Positions 1-9,639 of a DNA stretch of 64,000 nucleotides are shown here, one piece after another (position 1 is the first letter of the stretch; the number at the start of each line of letters is the position of its first letter). The stretch covers positions 558,001-622,000 of the forward strand of contig JADLZK010009384.1 in the NCBI GenBank assembly GCA_015847255.1, given 5' to 3'. This stretch comes from Hyparrhenia diplandra (Eukaryota > Streptophyta > Magnoliopsida > Poales > Poaceae). The translations under genes and the position numbers were made by a program. Under the pieces are notes generated by a model, which had not been told where the DNA came from, searched no databases, and worked only from the letters and a program-made list of their open reading frames with translations.

Positions 1-165
1 TATGTTTTCTATTATGGATTGAAACTTACAATGTTACTGACTCATGCCACAAGTCATGCTCTGCTTTCACTGTTTGTTCACTCTGTTTTCTTTATGCTCT
101 TCTGCCAGCTGATTGCATTGCTCTGCCTTCACTTGAGTATTATTGGTTTAGGTCCTCTTCCATAC
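1..165. other. host flank resembling NLR 3'-tail DNA, inverted
   Basis: No gene is seen. The minus strand of this stretch (words such as GGCAGAAG, GAACAAACAGTG and AAAGCAGAGCA) resembles the DNA around 32740-32800 downstream of NLR2, but in the opposite orientation. This suggests a flipped scrap of the NLR 3' flank next to the truncated Copia element. The match was made by eye and is weak. Confidence 0.2.
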
Positions 166-2152
166 TAGTGAATGGTGAACACTGCAGCACATACGTGAAT
201 ATTAGCACCGTATCAAGCCACCAACTAGGTGATTGAAATACTGAAAGTACAGTAGGAAGATTACCATACCCGTCATCAGCATTGGTTGCAGTCACGAGGT
301 TGACCTTCTTCTCTTTACGGTCCGCACGCTGAGGACACTCCTTAGCAAAATGACCAAGATCACCACAAGTGAAACAAGGCATCTAAGACTTATCTTTCTT
401 CTTCTTCTTGAAGGTAGTAGTGGCTTTGGCATTGAAAGACTGCTGTTTCCCCTTTCCTTTATTCTTGCCTTTGAAATTTCTCGGGACAAAGTGGACGCTC
501 TGATTTTCCTCGTTCCCCTTCTCAGATGATCTTTAGCCCGTGCTTTCTCCTCAACATCAAGAGATTGAATCAGGTTTTCAACCGATATTTTCACTCTCTT
601 ATGCTTGAGGCTTGTGGCGAAGTTCCTCCATGGAGGAGGTAATTTTGCAATAATAATACCAGCCACAACTTCATCGGGTATAACATACTCAAGGAGTTCA
701 AGTTCATTAACCAGTGCTGTATCGCATGAGCTTGATTGACTATAGATTTGTTTGCAACCATCTTATAGTCATGAAAGCTCTCCATGATGTACAATTGTTT
801 GCCTGCATCCGAAGCACCATAGGTAGTGTTCAGATGATCCCACAGAGCTTTAGCGTTTTTATAGTGCATCACAGCATCATATATATGATCTAATAGCACA
901 TTACGCACAGCTCCCACAAAGATGTCATTTGCTTTCCAGAATTTATTCTGATCTTCATCAGAAAGATCTCCCTCAGGTAAGCCATCTTTGACCCAGAAAA
1001 CTTCCATGGCAATAAGCCAATCTGTGACCTTTACGGACCACCTCTTAAAGTGCTCACCAGAGAATTTCTCCGGCCTCAGAGCATCAACAAAACTAGCCAT
1101 TGGTACTGGAAAAGACCTATAATAAGGTTTTTGGATTGTTAAAATATTAGGCAATTTCCAGATTAATTTCATAAAATAAATCATGATAAACAGATCTACT
1201 AGATAAAGCATGTGAATCATACTAGCATAGCATAAAAGCATATCATAGATCATAACATGATTCAACAACAAATAGTATAGCATGATCATAGCAACAGGTG
1301 TAAGCACAACTAGCACACCAGATAGATTGGATAGATTGAACATGACTAACACAAACATTGGATCTCGAGAATATCTGGTTGACGTTGAGGACAACGTAAT
1401 GGAGAGGTTCTGAAAGAAGCCGAGGTCCTCCTGTGTCATTTGTCGTTGTCGTCGATCAGCAGCCGGCGGAAGAAGTCGAAAAAGTTGATGACGAAGACGA
1501 TGACGAGATGGTCCTCCGTGTGTCCTTCCCGGAAGACGAGCCGTGACAAAGATCGGGAGCAGTCGCGCGAAGAGCGCTTCCCAAAAACCTTATTCGCCTT
1601 CTCCCGGTGCAGGATCGCAAAGACGACGGTTCCGGAGACCTGCTCGCCCGGTAGCTGGTGCACGCGAACGATCGGGCTGGAGACTTGGCGACGGCGGCGC
1701 AGCAGCGAGAGGAGGCAAAACCCTAAGCTTTGGATTGGGTGCGTTTAGCGTGGCCGCTATAGTCCGGGTAGACCGACCTCGTGACACAATCACGATCTAA
1801 ACCGGTTAGGACTCTGCTGTTCGTATTCGTTTAGAACTCTGCAAACCAAAAGACCAAAAACTGCAAAAGGAGACCAAAAACTGTAAAAGGAGACCGCACC
1901 CTAGCAAGGCGAGGAGCCGGATTTCGGACCATTCACGCGCGTGTGGAGTTCCCTTTCTCCTTCTCACACTAGACTTGAGAAGATGAGAACCACTTCCCTA
2001 TTTAAGTTGGTTCACTCCACCTTCCACTAGCAAGGTGGTACTAAAGGAATTAGACTCCCTCCTTTTCACTTCATGAATAGGCCTTTGAGATTTCTTTAGA
2101 AATTTCAGAATTTGTTATTGGGCCAAGCCCATATAACATATAAATTCCAACA
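166..2152 (-). mobile_element. truncated Ty1/Copia retrotransposon, 5' half only
   Basis: Read on the minus strand, the element starts with an LTR-like TGTTGGAATTTATATG at 2152, then a leader, a gag starting at 1100 and the first residues of a protease (WWLDT then a shifted GANIHVC) near 200-235. Homology stops abruptly near 165. No integrase, reverse transcriptase, RNase H or 3' LTR follows. The inner edge of the LTR and the primer-binding site could not be placed; the LTR plus leader occupies about 1110-2152. The element ends 20 bp from the MULE target duplication at 2172, so the two insertions are close but separate. Confidence 0.7.
200..1100 (-). pseudogene. Copia gag, frameshifted
   Basis: Gag packages the element RNA into virus-like particles. 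The start MASFVDALRPEKF at 1100 and the following text (FKRWSVKVTDWLIAMEVF, then ALWDHLNTTYGASDAGKQLY) are typical of the plant Copia gag UBN2 domain. The frame shifts near 720, resumes with AKLPPPWRNFATSLKHKR and shifts again near 510. It ends with one CCHC knuckle (CFTCGDLGHFAKEC, about 335-380). A one-base loss just after LDT breaks the protease DTG triad. The copy is not translatable. The assignment to Copia is firm; the lineage within Copia is not determined. Confidence 0.75.
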
Positions 2153-2180
2153 CGAATAGCCAAAATGCATATAGTCGCAT

Positions 2181-2420
2181 GAGTAAAAGGCACCCCGAGT
2201 CCTCAAACTATTGGAGCATTCCCATCCGGGTCCTCAAACTAACAAAGCGACTATCCGGGTCCCCGAACTATTGTCGCCGTGCACCAATGGTCCAAAACCC
2301 GCCACGCATAGCGCCAAATTCCGACGTGGCACTGCCACAGTGGCAACTAGATGATGCGTACATGCTATCTTCTAAAATAACCCTTACACTTTCTCTTTCT
2401 CAACAATACAGTCCTCCTCC
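2181..2420 (+). repeat. MULE left terminal inverted repeat
   Basis: Matches the reverse complement of 8445-8687 with point changes and small indels. Shared blocks include AGTCCTCAAACTAT, AACAAAGCGACTATC and CGCCAAATTCCGACGTGGCA. Similarity fades beyond about 180 bp but can be followed to about 240 bp. Confidence 0.85.
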
Positions 2421-2429
2421 TAAATGAGA

Positions 2430-3129
2430 GCATGGACGGCTCATGATAGAGGTACGTATACCAGTATTCCTCAAGGTATTTATTCTTTATTTTGCAAAGG
2501 GAAAATAATGTATTTGACATCATCACGATGTCATGGCCCAAGAGCAAAGCATTGCACATGGCGCAGTGCTGCGCAGCCTTCACGCCGCCCGTTGTGTGGG
2601 CGTCGCGTCGGTCGCCTCTCGCCGCTACCGCGCCCAAGCAAGAGTTCGTGCGCGGTCGCCGACACCACCGACATTTGCGGGCGCGGCGTGCGAGCCGCTA
2701 ACACCGATGCCGCCGCCGCCCGCCTTTGGGCGGCCTTGTTGTCGATCACGGCGGCGGCACATCGTGCACGAGCCGCGGGACAGCAGCCAGGCGTGGACAC
2801 ACGGGACTTGGGACTCCCGTGTTGGTGTCGAAGGTCCCGTGAGCCGACCGCCGCCGCGCTCCGACGGCGCTAAGCCCGGGTTGAAGGGATAGATAGGCAC
2901 ACGACCGACGGATGGTGCCGCTCGCCGCTTCGATTGCTTTGTAGGCAAGACTGGAAGCTGCACCTCGCATCTAGAGAATAGCTTCCTTGCGTGCTTGGGG
3001 GCGACAAGCACCCTGATTTGGATGCGTAGCTTGCAGCTCGCTTGTCTACTCAGTGCATTTCCGCTCGGCGAAAAGGGTCGCCCGTCCGCTCATGGCGAGC
3101 TCGCCTGTACTCCACGCCGGTCCTACCGC
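2430..3129. other. GC-rich MULE cargo, possible captured gene fragment
   Basis: The block between the left inverted repeat and the nested Copia element is strongly GC-rich compared with the surrounding DNA. It is open in several frames on both strands. The minus-strand frame at 2625-3011 is the longest (128 codons) but shows no domain I recognise. GC-rich exon-like cargo inside a short MULE is typical of Pack-MULEs. The donor gene is unknown, and the open frames may simply reflect the lack of stops in GC-rich DNA. Confidence 0.4.
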
Positions 3130-3134
3130 TGGGT

Positions 3135-3573
3135 TGTTAGCAAAGGATCGACAATCACAAGCAAATTTCACAGTGGCTAAGCCTAGAAATCAAGATCGCG
3201 CAAGATCGAACACGAGGACGACGAACTTACAACTGTCGACGGGGTGTCGACAGTGCCCTTTTTCACTGATCACAATATGGTGTACAATTGAGGTTACAAC
3301 TTAACCAAGGCTCTAACACACACCTATTACATCCGACTACTTATACCAAGAGTCTTAGCAACTGCTTACAACATAAAAACACACGATACACATCGATACA
3401 TGTCGACAGAAAGCAACCGCTCGGCGTGGATGCCATCGTGGGCGTGCTCACCGCGCTCCTGCCCACTCCCACGTTTTCCCGCCAAAGCCATAATTCAAAT
3501 TCTGTCGACTTTCTCACCAAACCAACTCCACCACTGTCTCATGCTGCCTCGTGAACACAAGCTTACGCCAACA
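3135..3573 (-). repeat. Copia 3' LTR
   Basis: 439 bp, with TG...CA ends. Nearly identical to 7966-8405; few single-base differences were seen (for example GGGCGTGCTC here against GGGCGCGCTC). This indicates a fairly recent insertion. Confidence 0.93.
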
Positions 3574-3574
3574 A

Positions 3575-3585
3575 TCTCCCCCCTA
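3575..3585 (-). other. polypurine tract
   Basis: On the minus strand AGGGGGGAGAT sits directly before the 3' LTR start TGTTGGC. This is the usual site of plus-strand cDNA priming. Confidence 0.85.
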
Positions 3586-4371
3586 AGCTTGATGTTGACC
3601 CAGATCGCGTACTCCCAACAAATGGATCATGACAGCGAACTTCACTGTAGCAAGTGGCTTAGTTAGAGCATCAGTTTTTTGTTCCTGAGTACCAACCCTC
3701 TTGACCACTATCTGTCTACGCTCCACACATTCACGAATGAAATGAAACTTGATGTCAATGTGTTTCCTTCGACCGTGGAAAACTGGTTTTTTCATCAGAT
3801 CTCTGGCCGAGTTATTGTCCACCATGAGTGACACTGGTTTGGTGAGTTCGGTGAGCTCGCTAATAAGCTTTCGAGCCACAATGCTCGCTTTTGCGTGTAC
3901 CGCGGGCAGCCATAAACTCAGCCTCATAGGATGACAATGCCACTGTCTTTTCTTTGTGTGAATTCCAAGTTATCAGACAGTCATTCAGATAATATGCCAT
4001 TCCTCCAGTGCTCCCCCTTCCAACAACATCTCCACCAACATCACTGTCAGTATAGCCTACTAACACCTCTGGTTTTCTCTCTTGGGTAACCCATGATTCA
4101 CTGTGCCCTTTAAGTATCTCAATATCTGCTTGACTGCTTCTAGATGCTTCACAGTGGGTTTCTCCAAGAATCTACTTGCCATGCCAACTGAAAATGCCAT
4201 ATCAGGCCTGGTATGCAACAAGTATCTCAAGCAACCAATAACTCTTCTGTAGTGTGTTGCATCTATTCTCTTCCCTTGCTTATCTGCATCAAGCTTTGTA
4301 TCTGGATTCATAGGACACTTAGTTGAGTTACGGTCGGTCATTCCAAACCGACTTAACACCTTCCCTGGCAT
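3583..4371 (-). pseudogene. Copia RNase H and C-terminal end of pol
   Basis: Three overlapping minus-strand pieces in different frames (4060-4371, 3860-4066, 3583-3927) carry the Copia RNase H signature. These are GCLRYLLHTRPDMAFSVG, then GYTDSDVGGD with YLNDCLITWNSHKEK and ALSSYEAEFMA, then DNNSARDLMKKPVFHGR and HIDIKFHFIRE. The end TDALTKPL is the normal Copia pol terminus. At least two frameshifts interrupt it. Confidence 0.85.
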
Positions 4372-5248
4372 AACGTGCCTGCTTGATTGTTATGTAATCT
4401 GCTCCTTGATCAACCTCAATCCCAAGGTAGAACGATAGTTTCCCTGGATCACTCATATCAAAGACTGAGGTCATCTCTCTCTTGAAGCTTACAATCTCTC
4501 CTAGTGTGCCACCAGTGACAATCAAGTCATCTACATATACACCCACCATCAGAGTTGACTGTCCATCCCCTCTAATGTACATTGCTGCTTCTGTCTGACA
4601 CTTACTGAACCCAAGTTTCTTCAGTGTGCTATCAAGCTTCATGTTCTAGGCTCTTGGAGCTTGTTTCAGTCCATATAGTTCTTTACTTAGTTTCAGCACC
4701 ATATGCTCCTTGCCTTGCACCACAAAACCTTCTGGTTGGCTGACATAAACATCCTCTGCAAGTTCTCCATTGAGAAATGTTGTCTTGACATCTAAGTGGT
4801 GTACTTCCCAGCCTCTGTTGGCTGCTAGTGCTAGCATCAGTCTCACAGTGTCAAGTCTTGCAACTGGAGCAAATACCTCCTCAAAATCAACACCATGTTT
4901 CTGCACATAGCCTTTAGCAACCAGCCTTGCTTTATGTTTAACCACTTCACCATTTGCATATTTCTTCAATTTGTAAACCCACTTCAAGCCAATTGGTTTG
5001 TGCCCTGCTGGTAGATTCACCAAGTTCCAAGTCTTGTTCTTGGTTATAGACTGAATTTCACTTTCCATGGCACCAATCCAGTTCCCATCACCAACAGCAT
5101 CCTGATAACAATTAGGTTCTTCCATTACAGACAATAATGCCTCAGTTTCAGTGTCACACTGAGCCTGAACTTCTACACTGTCCTGGTACACTTCATTGAG
5201 ATTTTTGTATCTCAGTGGTGGCTCATCTACATCACTAGAGTCACCCAT
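4328..5248 (-). pseudogene. Copia reverse transcriptase
   Basis: RNA-dependent DNA polymerase of the element. The first piece contains WVYKLKKYANGEV, KARLVAKGY and DYEEVFAPVAR-type text (here DFEEVFAPVARLD) and ends ELYGLKQAPRA at a stop (4646-4648). The expected tryptophan codon reads TAG. The same frame resumes with MKLDSTLKKLGF and carries the catalytic YVDD box in VGVYVDDLIVTGG. A frameshift near 4330 leads into the RNase H pieces. Apart from the W-to-stop change the domain is well preserved. Confidence 0.9.
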
Positions 5249-5255
5249 CTCAATA

Positions 5256-6507
5256 TCACCATTCAGTTCGAGAAAGAGCTACATCTGTTGTCTGACCAAC
5301 AACAGTGCTTGGGCTATTGTCAGCACCCTGCTGATCTAGGTGCTCACCATCACCAGTGGCACTTTGTCCTCCTTCTGCTCCACCATCTCCTCCTGAACTC
5401 CCCTCATCTTGATGGCCATGCTGATCCATCTCAACATCTCGAGGTTGAGCTGTTACTTCCACATACTCTTCCTCTCTAAACTCTGAATTTTCCCCAAATT
5501 CAGTGCTCCATTCCCATGCCACTGATTCTTCAAAAATGACATCTCTGCTAACAACAATTCTCTTGGTCATTGGGTTGTACATTTTCTGAGCTTTGCTCCC
5601 TTCTTCCACCCCAAGATAGACCATTGCAATGCTTCTGTCATCTAGCTTTTTCAGATGTGGCTCTGCTGGTCTGACATTTCCTCTACACCCAAAAACTCTC
5701 AAATGTCCAAGTCGTGGTTTCTTTCCATGCCAACCTTCAAAAGGTGTTCTATACCCCATCACTTTAGTTGGCAGCCTGTTCAACAAGTACGCTGAGTGCC
5801 TCACTGCTTCACCCCAGAAGCAACCTGGTACACCCATGCATTTCAGTATTGCCCTAGACATATCCATGACAGTCCTGTTCCTTCTCTCAACAACACCATT
5901 TTGTTGTGGGGAATAGGGTCTTCGTGAAATGCCTTTTGATTCCAAAGACTTCACAGACATCCCTGAAATTTGTTGCCAAAAACTCCCCACCCCTATCTGA
6001 TCTCACCACTTTTATCTTGTAGCCCAACTCATTTTCTGCTTGTGCTTTGAATTTTGCAAAAGCAAAGATGGCTTGATCTTTTGCTTTAAGAATTGAGACT
6101 GACATCCATCTAGTGCAATCATCAACCAAAAGCATAAAGTACTTGCTTCCCCCAGCTGTTTCAGGTGTTATAGGACCACACAAATCAACATGAATAAGCT
6201 GTAGGGGCTCATCGACTCTCCAACTTGAACATCTAGGAAATGACTGTCTAGTTTGCTTAGCTGCTAAACAAGAGTGGCCAACCTGATTTGGGTGCTCAAT
6301 CAATGGTAAGCCAGCAGCCATCTCCTTCTCAACCAGCATCTTGATAGACTGAAAATTAACATGACCCAATCTATCATGCCACAACCATGACACATCATCA
6401 CATTTTGCATGAAAACACACTGGTTCTACTGTATTCAACTCTATCTTGTACAGTCCATTTCTTGCTCTATGTACTCTCAAGATAGTTTTCATGGCTCCCC
6501 TTCTCAA
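5256..6507 (-). pseudogene. Copia GAG-pre-integrase and integrase
   Basis: Inserts the cDNA into the genome. The minus-strand frame 5887-6507 shows the pre-integrase motif WLWHDRLGHVNF and the catalytic-core text HVDLCGP, LLVDDCTR and VVRSDRGGEF. The frame is lost near 5920, where a 2-bp loss falls before the YSPQQNGVVERRN box. It resumes at 5256-5990 through LNRLPTKVMGYRTPFEGWHG and FGCRGNVRPAEPH. An acidic spacer (EGSSGGDGGAEGG) and another frame change separate it from the reverse transcriptase. Confidence 0.9.
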
Positions 6508-6551
6508 TTACCTCAATCAAGTCCTCATCCATTACTACTTTGTACCCAATT

Positions 6552-6851
6552 TCAGTCAAACTGACCCAAGCTTACTAGGTTACTTTTCAATTTAGGTATA
6601 AAGTAAACATCTAGCAATAACCATTGTTCACCGGACTTGCCTTGAAACAAAATGGAGCCTCTACCATGAATCTCTACTATAGAACCATCACCGAAACGTA
6701 CCTTGCCACCAACAGTGGTGTCAATGCTTCTGAACTTCTGATGATCGCATGACATATGATTGCTGGCACCATTGTCGAGGTACCGGACATCCCCACACGC
6801 CCTGATCATCACCAAAGAAAAGCAGCAGCCTTGGATCAACCTTGGCTTCAT
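6552..6851 (-). pseudogene. Copia aspartic protease
   Basis: Cleaves the gag-pol polyprotein. The catalytic triad appears as YLDNGASNHMS, followed by FGDGSIVEIHGRGS and FIPKLKSNLVSLGQ. DNGA instead of DTGA is common in plant Copia proteases. It lies in a different frame from both the zinc knuckle and the integrase piece. Confidence 0.85.
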
Positions 6852-6859
6852 TCAGAACA

Positions 6860-7931
6860 ACATCTTACGTCAATGATCGCTTGCCAAGAACATTCGATTC
6901 TTCGCATCTTCGACTCGACGAACCTTTTCCGACAACAGGTGCTCGAGTTGTCCCGGCTCCTCCATTTCAGCGAGCAAAGATTTGTAGGTTCATAGTCCAC
7001 CTTCTTGACATAGTGCGCTTCTTCTTCCTTCTTTCCTTGATTTGGACACCTGTTTTCATAGTGCCCAAGTCCTTGCATTTGAAACACTTTATGTGGCTCT
7101 TGTCACGCTTCCCCATGCCCTCTCTACCACCATCAACGCCACGCCCTTTGCTCCCCCCCGCGACAGCGGCCTCTTCCTCGGCTCTTTGCCTTGACCTCTA
7201 CCGCCACCGGAGCTCTCCCGACGACGTTCTCGCTTCGCCATGCTTCCCACTCAGCTTGCGTCAAGAGCACCTGACCGGGGTTAGATTGTGTGCCCTTTGC
7301 CTCCCTCGCCTAACACGCTCTTCAAACGTTTTGGGCGTCCGGCGACATCATCAAACGACATCTTCTTTAGATCATGAAACTGCTCTATCCCGGCTACAAA
7401 AGCTGGATGAATTTCTCGAGCCTTTGTGTTGAACACCTTCTTCACAAGTGCTGCATCATCGAGCACACCACCAAGGCTCGAGTACTTGATACGACATACT
7501 CGTCGACTTCGGCATAGGAGTCGACGGTTTCATCACTCTTCATCCTCAAAGCATCAAACTCATTCATGAGATTTTGCAACCCGCGCCTCCTTAACACGCT
7601 CCTCCCCACGAATCTCACCTTGAGCGAGTCCCGGACCTCCTTCGGTCTTCTTCATGGCGACCTGCATCAACGGATCATCGGGAAGGCACTGAAGCAGATG
7701 TGCCCGTGCCTTGGTGTCTTTCGCCTTTCTCTTCGAAATCGCCGCTGGATCTTGGGCAACTGCCTCCCCCGTCGGCTCTACCACTTCCCATACGCCTTGG
7801 TCCTCCATGATCGCCTGAGTACGGATGCTCCAACTCGTGTAGTTGGTCGCGGTGAGCATCGGATACCGAATCCGCTCCCCCTCGCCTCCGCCGCCGTTCG
7901 GCGCCCTCTCCAACATGGTGACCCAACGCAA
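6860..7931 (-). pseudogene. Copia gag, frameshifted
   Basis: It starts at 7931 or at the next in-frame Met at 7916. It continues through a DUF4219-like N-terminus (PMLTATNYTSWSIRTQA) and AHLLQCLPDDPLMQVA, a broken middle (FHDLKKMSFDD near 7370) and a CCHC knuckle (GLGHYENRCPNQ with the upstream cysteines) near 7060-7085. Several indels split the frame. Confidence 0.8.
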
Positions 7932-7951
7932 CGCTTTGCAAGTGATTGATA

Positions 7952-7963
7952 GCTCCGATACCA
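7952..7963 (-). other. primer-binding site, initiator tRNA-Met
   Basis: On the minus strand TGGTATCGGAGC lies two bases inside the 5' LTR. This is the usual Copia PBS, complementary to the 3' end of initiator tRNA-Met. Confidence 0.85.
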
Positions 7964-7965
7964 GA

Positions 7966-8405
7966 TGTTAGCAAAGGATCGACAATCACAAGCAAATTTC
8001 ATAGTGGCTAAGCCTAGAAATCAAGATCGCGCAAGATCGAACACGAGGATGACGAACTGGCAACTGTCGACGGGGTGTCGACAGTGCCCTTTTTCACTGA
8101 TCACAATATGGTGTACAATTGAGGTTACAACTTAACCAAGGCGCTAACACACACCTATTACATCCGACTACTTATACCAAGAGTCTTAGCAACTGCTTAC
8201 AACATAAAAACACACGATACACATCGATACATGTCGACAGAAAGCAACCGCTCGGCGTGGATGCCATCGTGGGCGCGCTCACCGCGCTCCTGCCCGCTCC
8301 CACGTTTTCCCGCCAAAGCCATAATTCAAATTTTGTCGACTTTCTCACCAAACCAACTCCACCATCTGTCTCATGCTGCCTCGTGAACACAAGCTTATGC
8401 CAACA
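7966..8405 (-). repeat. Copia 5' LTR
   Basis: 440 bp, partner of 3135-3573. It is followed by the TGGGT target duplication at 8406-8410. Confidence 0.93.
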
Positions 8406-8444
8406 TGGGTAGAGGCACTGGACGAGATTGGGAGGGAGAGGATG

Positions 8445-8687
8445 GACTTGGGACTGAGAAGGTGAAAAGGTGCAGGGTTCTTTTCAGAAGTTGGCATGGC
8501 TCCAGCGTGCCACATCATCTAATTGCCACCATGACAGTGCCACGTCGGAATTTGGCGCTCGCGTGGCAGGTTTTGGACCATCAGTGCACGGCGACAATAG
8601 TTCAGGAACCCAGATAGTCGCTTTGTTAGTTTGAGGACTCAGATGAGAATGCTCCTATAGTTTGAGGACTTGTGTTGCATTTTACTC
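8445..8687 (-). repeat. MULE right terminal inverted repeat
   Basis: Inverted partner of 2181-2420. It ends TTTTACTC at 8687, directly before the TAGTCGCAT target duplication. The two arms differ at several positions, so the insertion is not very recent. Confidence 0.85.
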
Positions 8688-8704
8688 TAGTCGCATTAAG
8701 CCCT

Positions 8705-9060
8705 TGACATTCCCTCTTGTCGCTCTTGTCTGGTCTTCCTGGATATTTAAACTGCTGCTTCGGTCCGTTGATCTGGCGATTCTAAAGGCTTCATTGCAGT
8801 GCAGGCACGATTGGCGCAACTGCACGCGGTTGCAGGCTCCCGTTAATTTACATTATAGAAACTGCACAAGATGTTCCCAGGATGCAATCTGTCAGTCACC
8901 GCGTGTGCTGCACAAATTTACCTGAAGCATAGGAAGAGAGGCTGCCGCTTGCCCACAGAGGCATATTGCCCTACCGTCAACTCCACTTGAATGGGACACG
9001 TTTTGCCGCAGGCAAGAAAAGTTGAGATCGATGCGTGATGCAGAAGACGAATTGAATTGA
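8705..9060 (-). pseudogene. decayed NLR tail copy (alpha and beta blocks)
   Basis: On the minus strand, 8935-9030 aligns with the alpha exon of NLR1/NLR2 (KTCPIQVE..., ending PLFLCFR before a GTAAAT donor). 8755-8835 aligns with beta (SCLHCNEAF in place of ACLHCxEA). The order alpha then beta is the same as downstream of the NLRs. Indels and substitutions make it non-functional. It is probably the remnant of another unit of the tandem NLR array, cut on its left by the MULE. Confidence 0.5.
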
Positions 9061-9173
9061 CTGAAGCCTCGTCGTCCGCTCTCCGACACGGCAGCATGTG
9101 ATTTGTCCAGTTAACCAAGCTGTCAACAAAAACGGCAAAATGAATGTAACCTTGGCTCAGTACAAGGCTGTCC

Positions 9174-9391
9174 TCAAGTCCAAACCTAGCCGTGCTGGCT
9201 ACCTCAAGCAATGACCGGAGAATATCCATTAGTTGTATTCTTTTTATTTTGAGCATTGACTGCTCCAAAAATTTTTTGCTTTTATTTTAGCACCTCTCGT
9301 GCCTTGTAATTTTGTTTTGGACACTCTATTTTTATCAGTGAAAAGATTAGGTGGGAGTTTTCCCCACTGAATCCCTCAAAAAAAAAAAAAA
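9174..9391 (+). mobile_element. short poly(A) non-LTR retroposon (SINE or LINE 3' end)
   Basis: An insertion of 218 bp ending in an A-run (about 15 A) is flanked by a 15-bp direct repeat AGTACAAGGCTGTCC (9159-9173 and 9392-9406). A poly(A) tail plus a long variable target duplication is diagnostic of target-primed reverse transcription. No open frame of note. I cannot tell a SINE from a 5'-truncated LINE. Confidence 0.75.
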
Positions 9392-9406
9392 AGTACAAGG
9401 CTGTCC

Positions 9407-9601
9407 ACGTAAAAATTTCAGCTCAAGGTTGACGGCCCAAAGCCCGCTTCTCCAAACATTTGGTCTTGCCTCGTCCTTCACGCCCAATTTTTCAGCTTCT
9501 CTTGCCATCCGCGCCAACAGATCTGCCCACCAAGTTCCTGTCGCCGCACTCTTGACACACAATGCCAAATTCCCTCCGCTTGGGCTCCTATACTCCCTCA
9601 C
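9407..9601 (-). other. unrecognised open frame, possible exon fragment
   Basis: The minus-strand frame from 9601 reads without stops through MREYRSPSGGNLALCVKS, AATGTWWADLLARMAREA and EKLGVKDEARPNVW into the retroposon poly(A) side. Composition looks coding-like, but no domain is recognised and no partner exons were found. The retroposon at 9174-9391 cuts what was contiguous sequence. Confidence 0.2.
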
Positions 9602-9639
9602 CCCTACTCTGTTTCGCCAAGCGCATTGAATCCCATCAT

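Larger units (their letters stand above)
3135..8405 (-). mobile_element. structurally complete Ty1/Copia element nested in the MULE
   Basis: Two near-identical LTRs of about 440 bp bound the element, each running TGTTAG...CCAACA on the plus strand. Outside them lie identical 5-bp target duplications TGGGT (3130-3134 and 8406-8410). On the minus strand a purine tract precedes the 3' LTR and a TGGTATCGGAGC initiator-Met primer-binding site follows the 5' LTR. The internal order is gag, protease, integrase, reverse transcriptase, RNase H, which defines Copia. Every coding part carries a frameshift or stop, so the copy is structurally whole but not coding-competent. Confidence 0.95.
2181..8687. 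mobile_element. non-autonomous Mutator-like element (MULE)
   Basis: The two ends are inverted copies of each other, beginning GAGTAAAA. They are flanked by identical 9-bp direct repeats TAGTCGCAT at 2172-2180 and 8688-8696. A 9-bp target duplication and long terminal inverted repeats (over 180 bp aligned by eye) are the hallmark of Mutator-superfamily transposition. Subtracting the nested Copia element (3135-8405) and one copy of its TSD leaves about 1.2 kb. That is too short for a MURA transposase, and none is seen, so mobilisation would depend on a transposase in trans. A GC-rich internal block makes it a Pack-MULE candidate. Confidence 0.85.

Noticed and set aside
1440..1800. Overlapping plus-strand frames next to the first Copia gag
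   Set aside because: They lie in the LTR/leader of a minus-strand element and show no domain.
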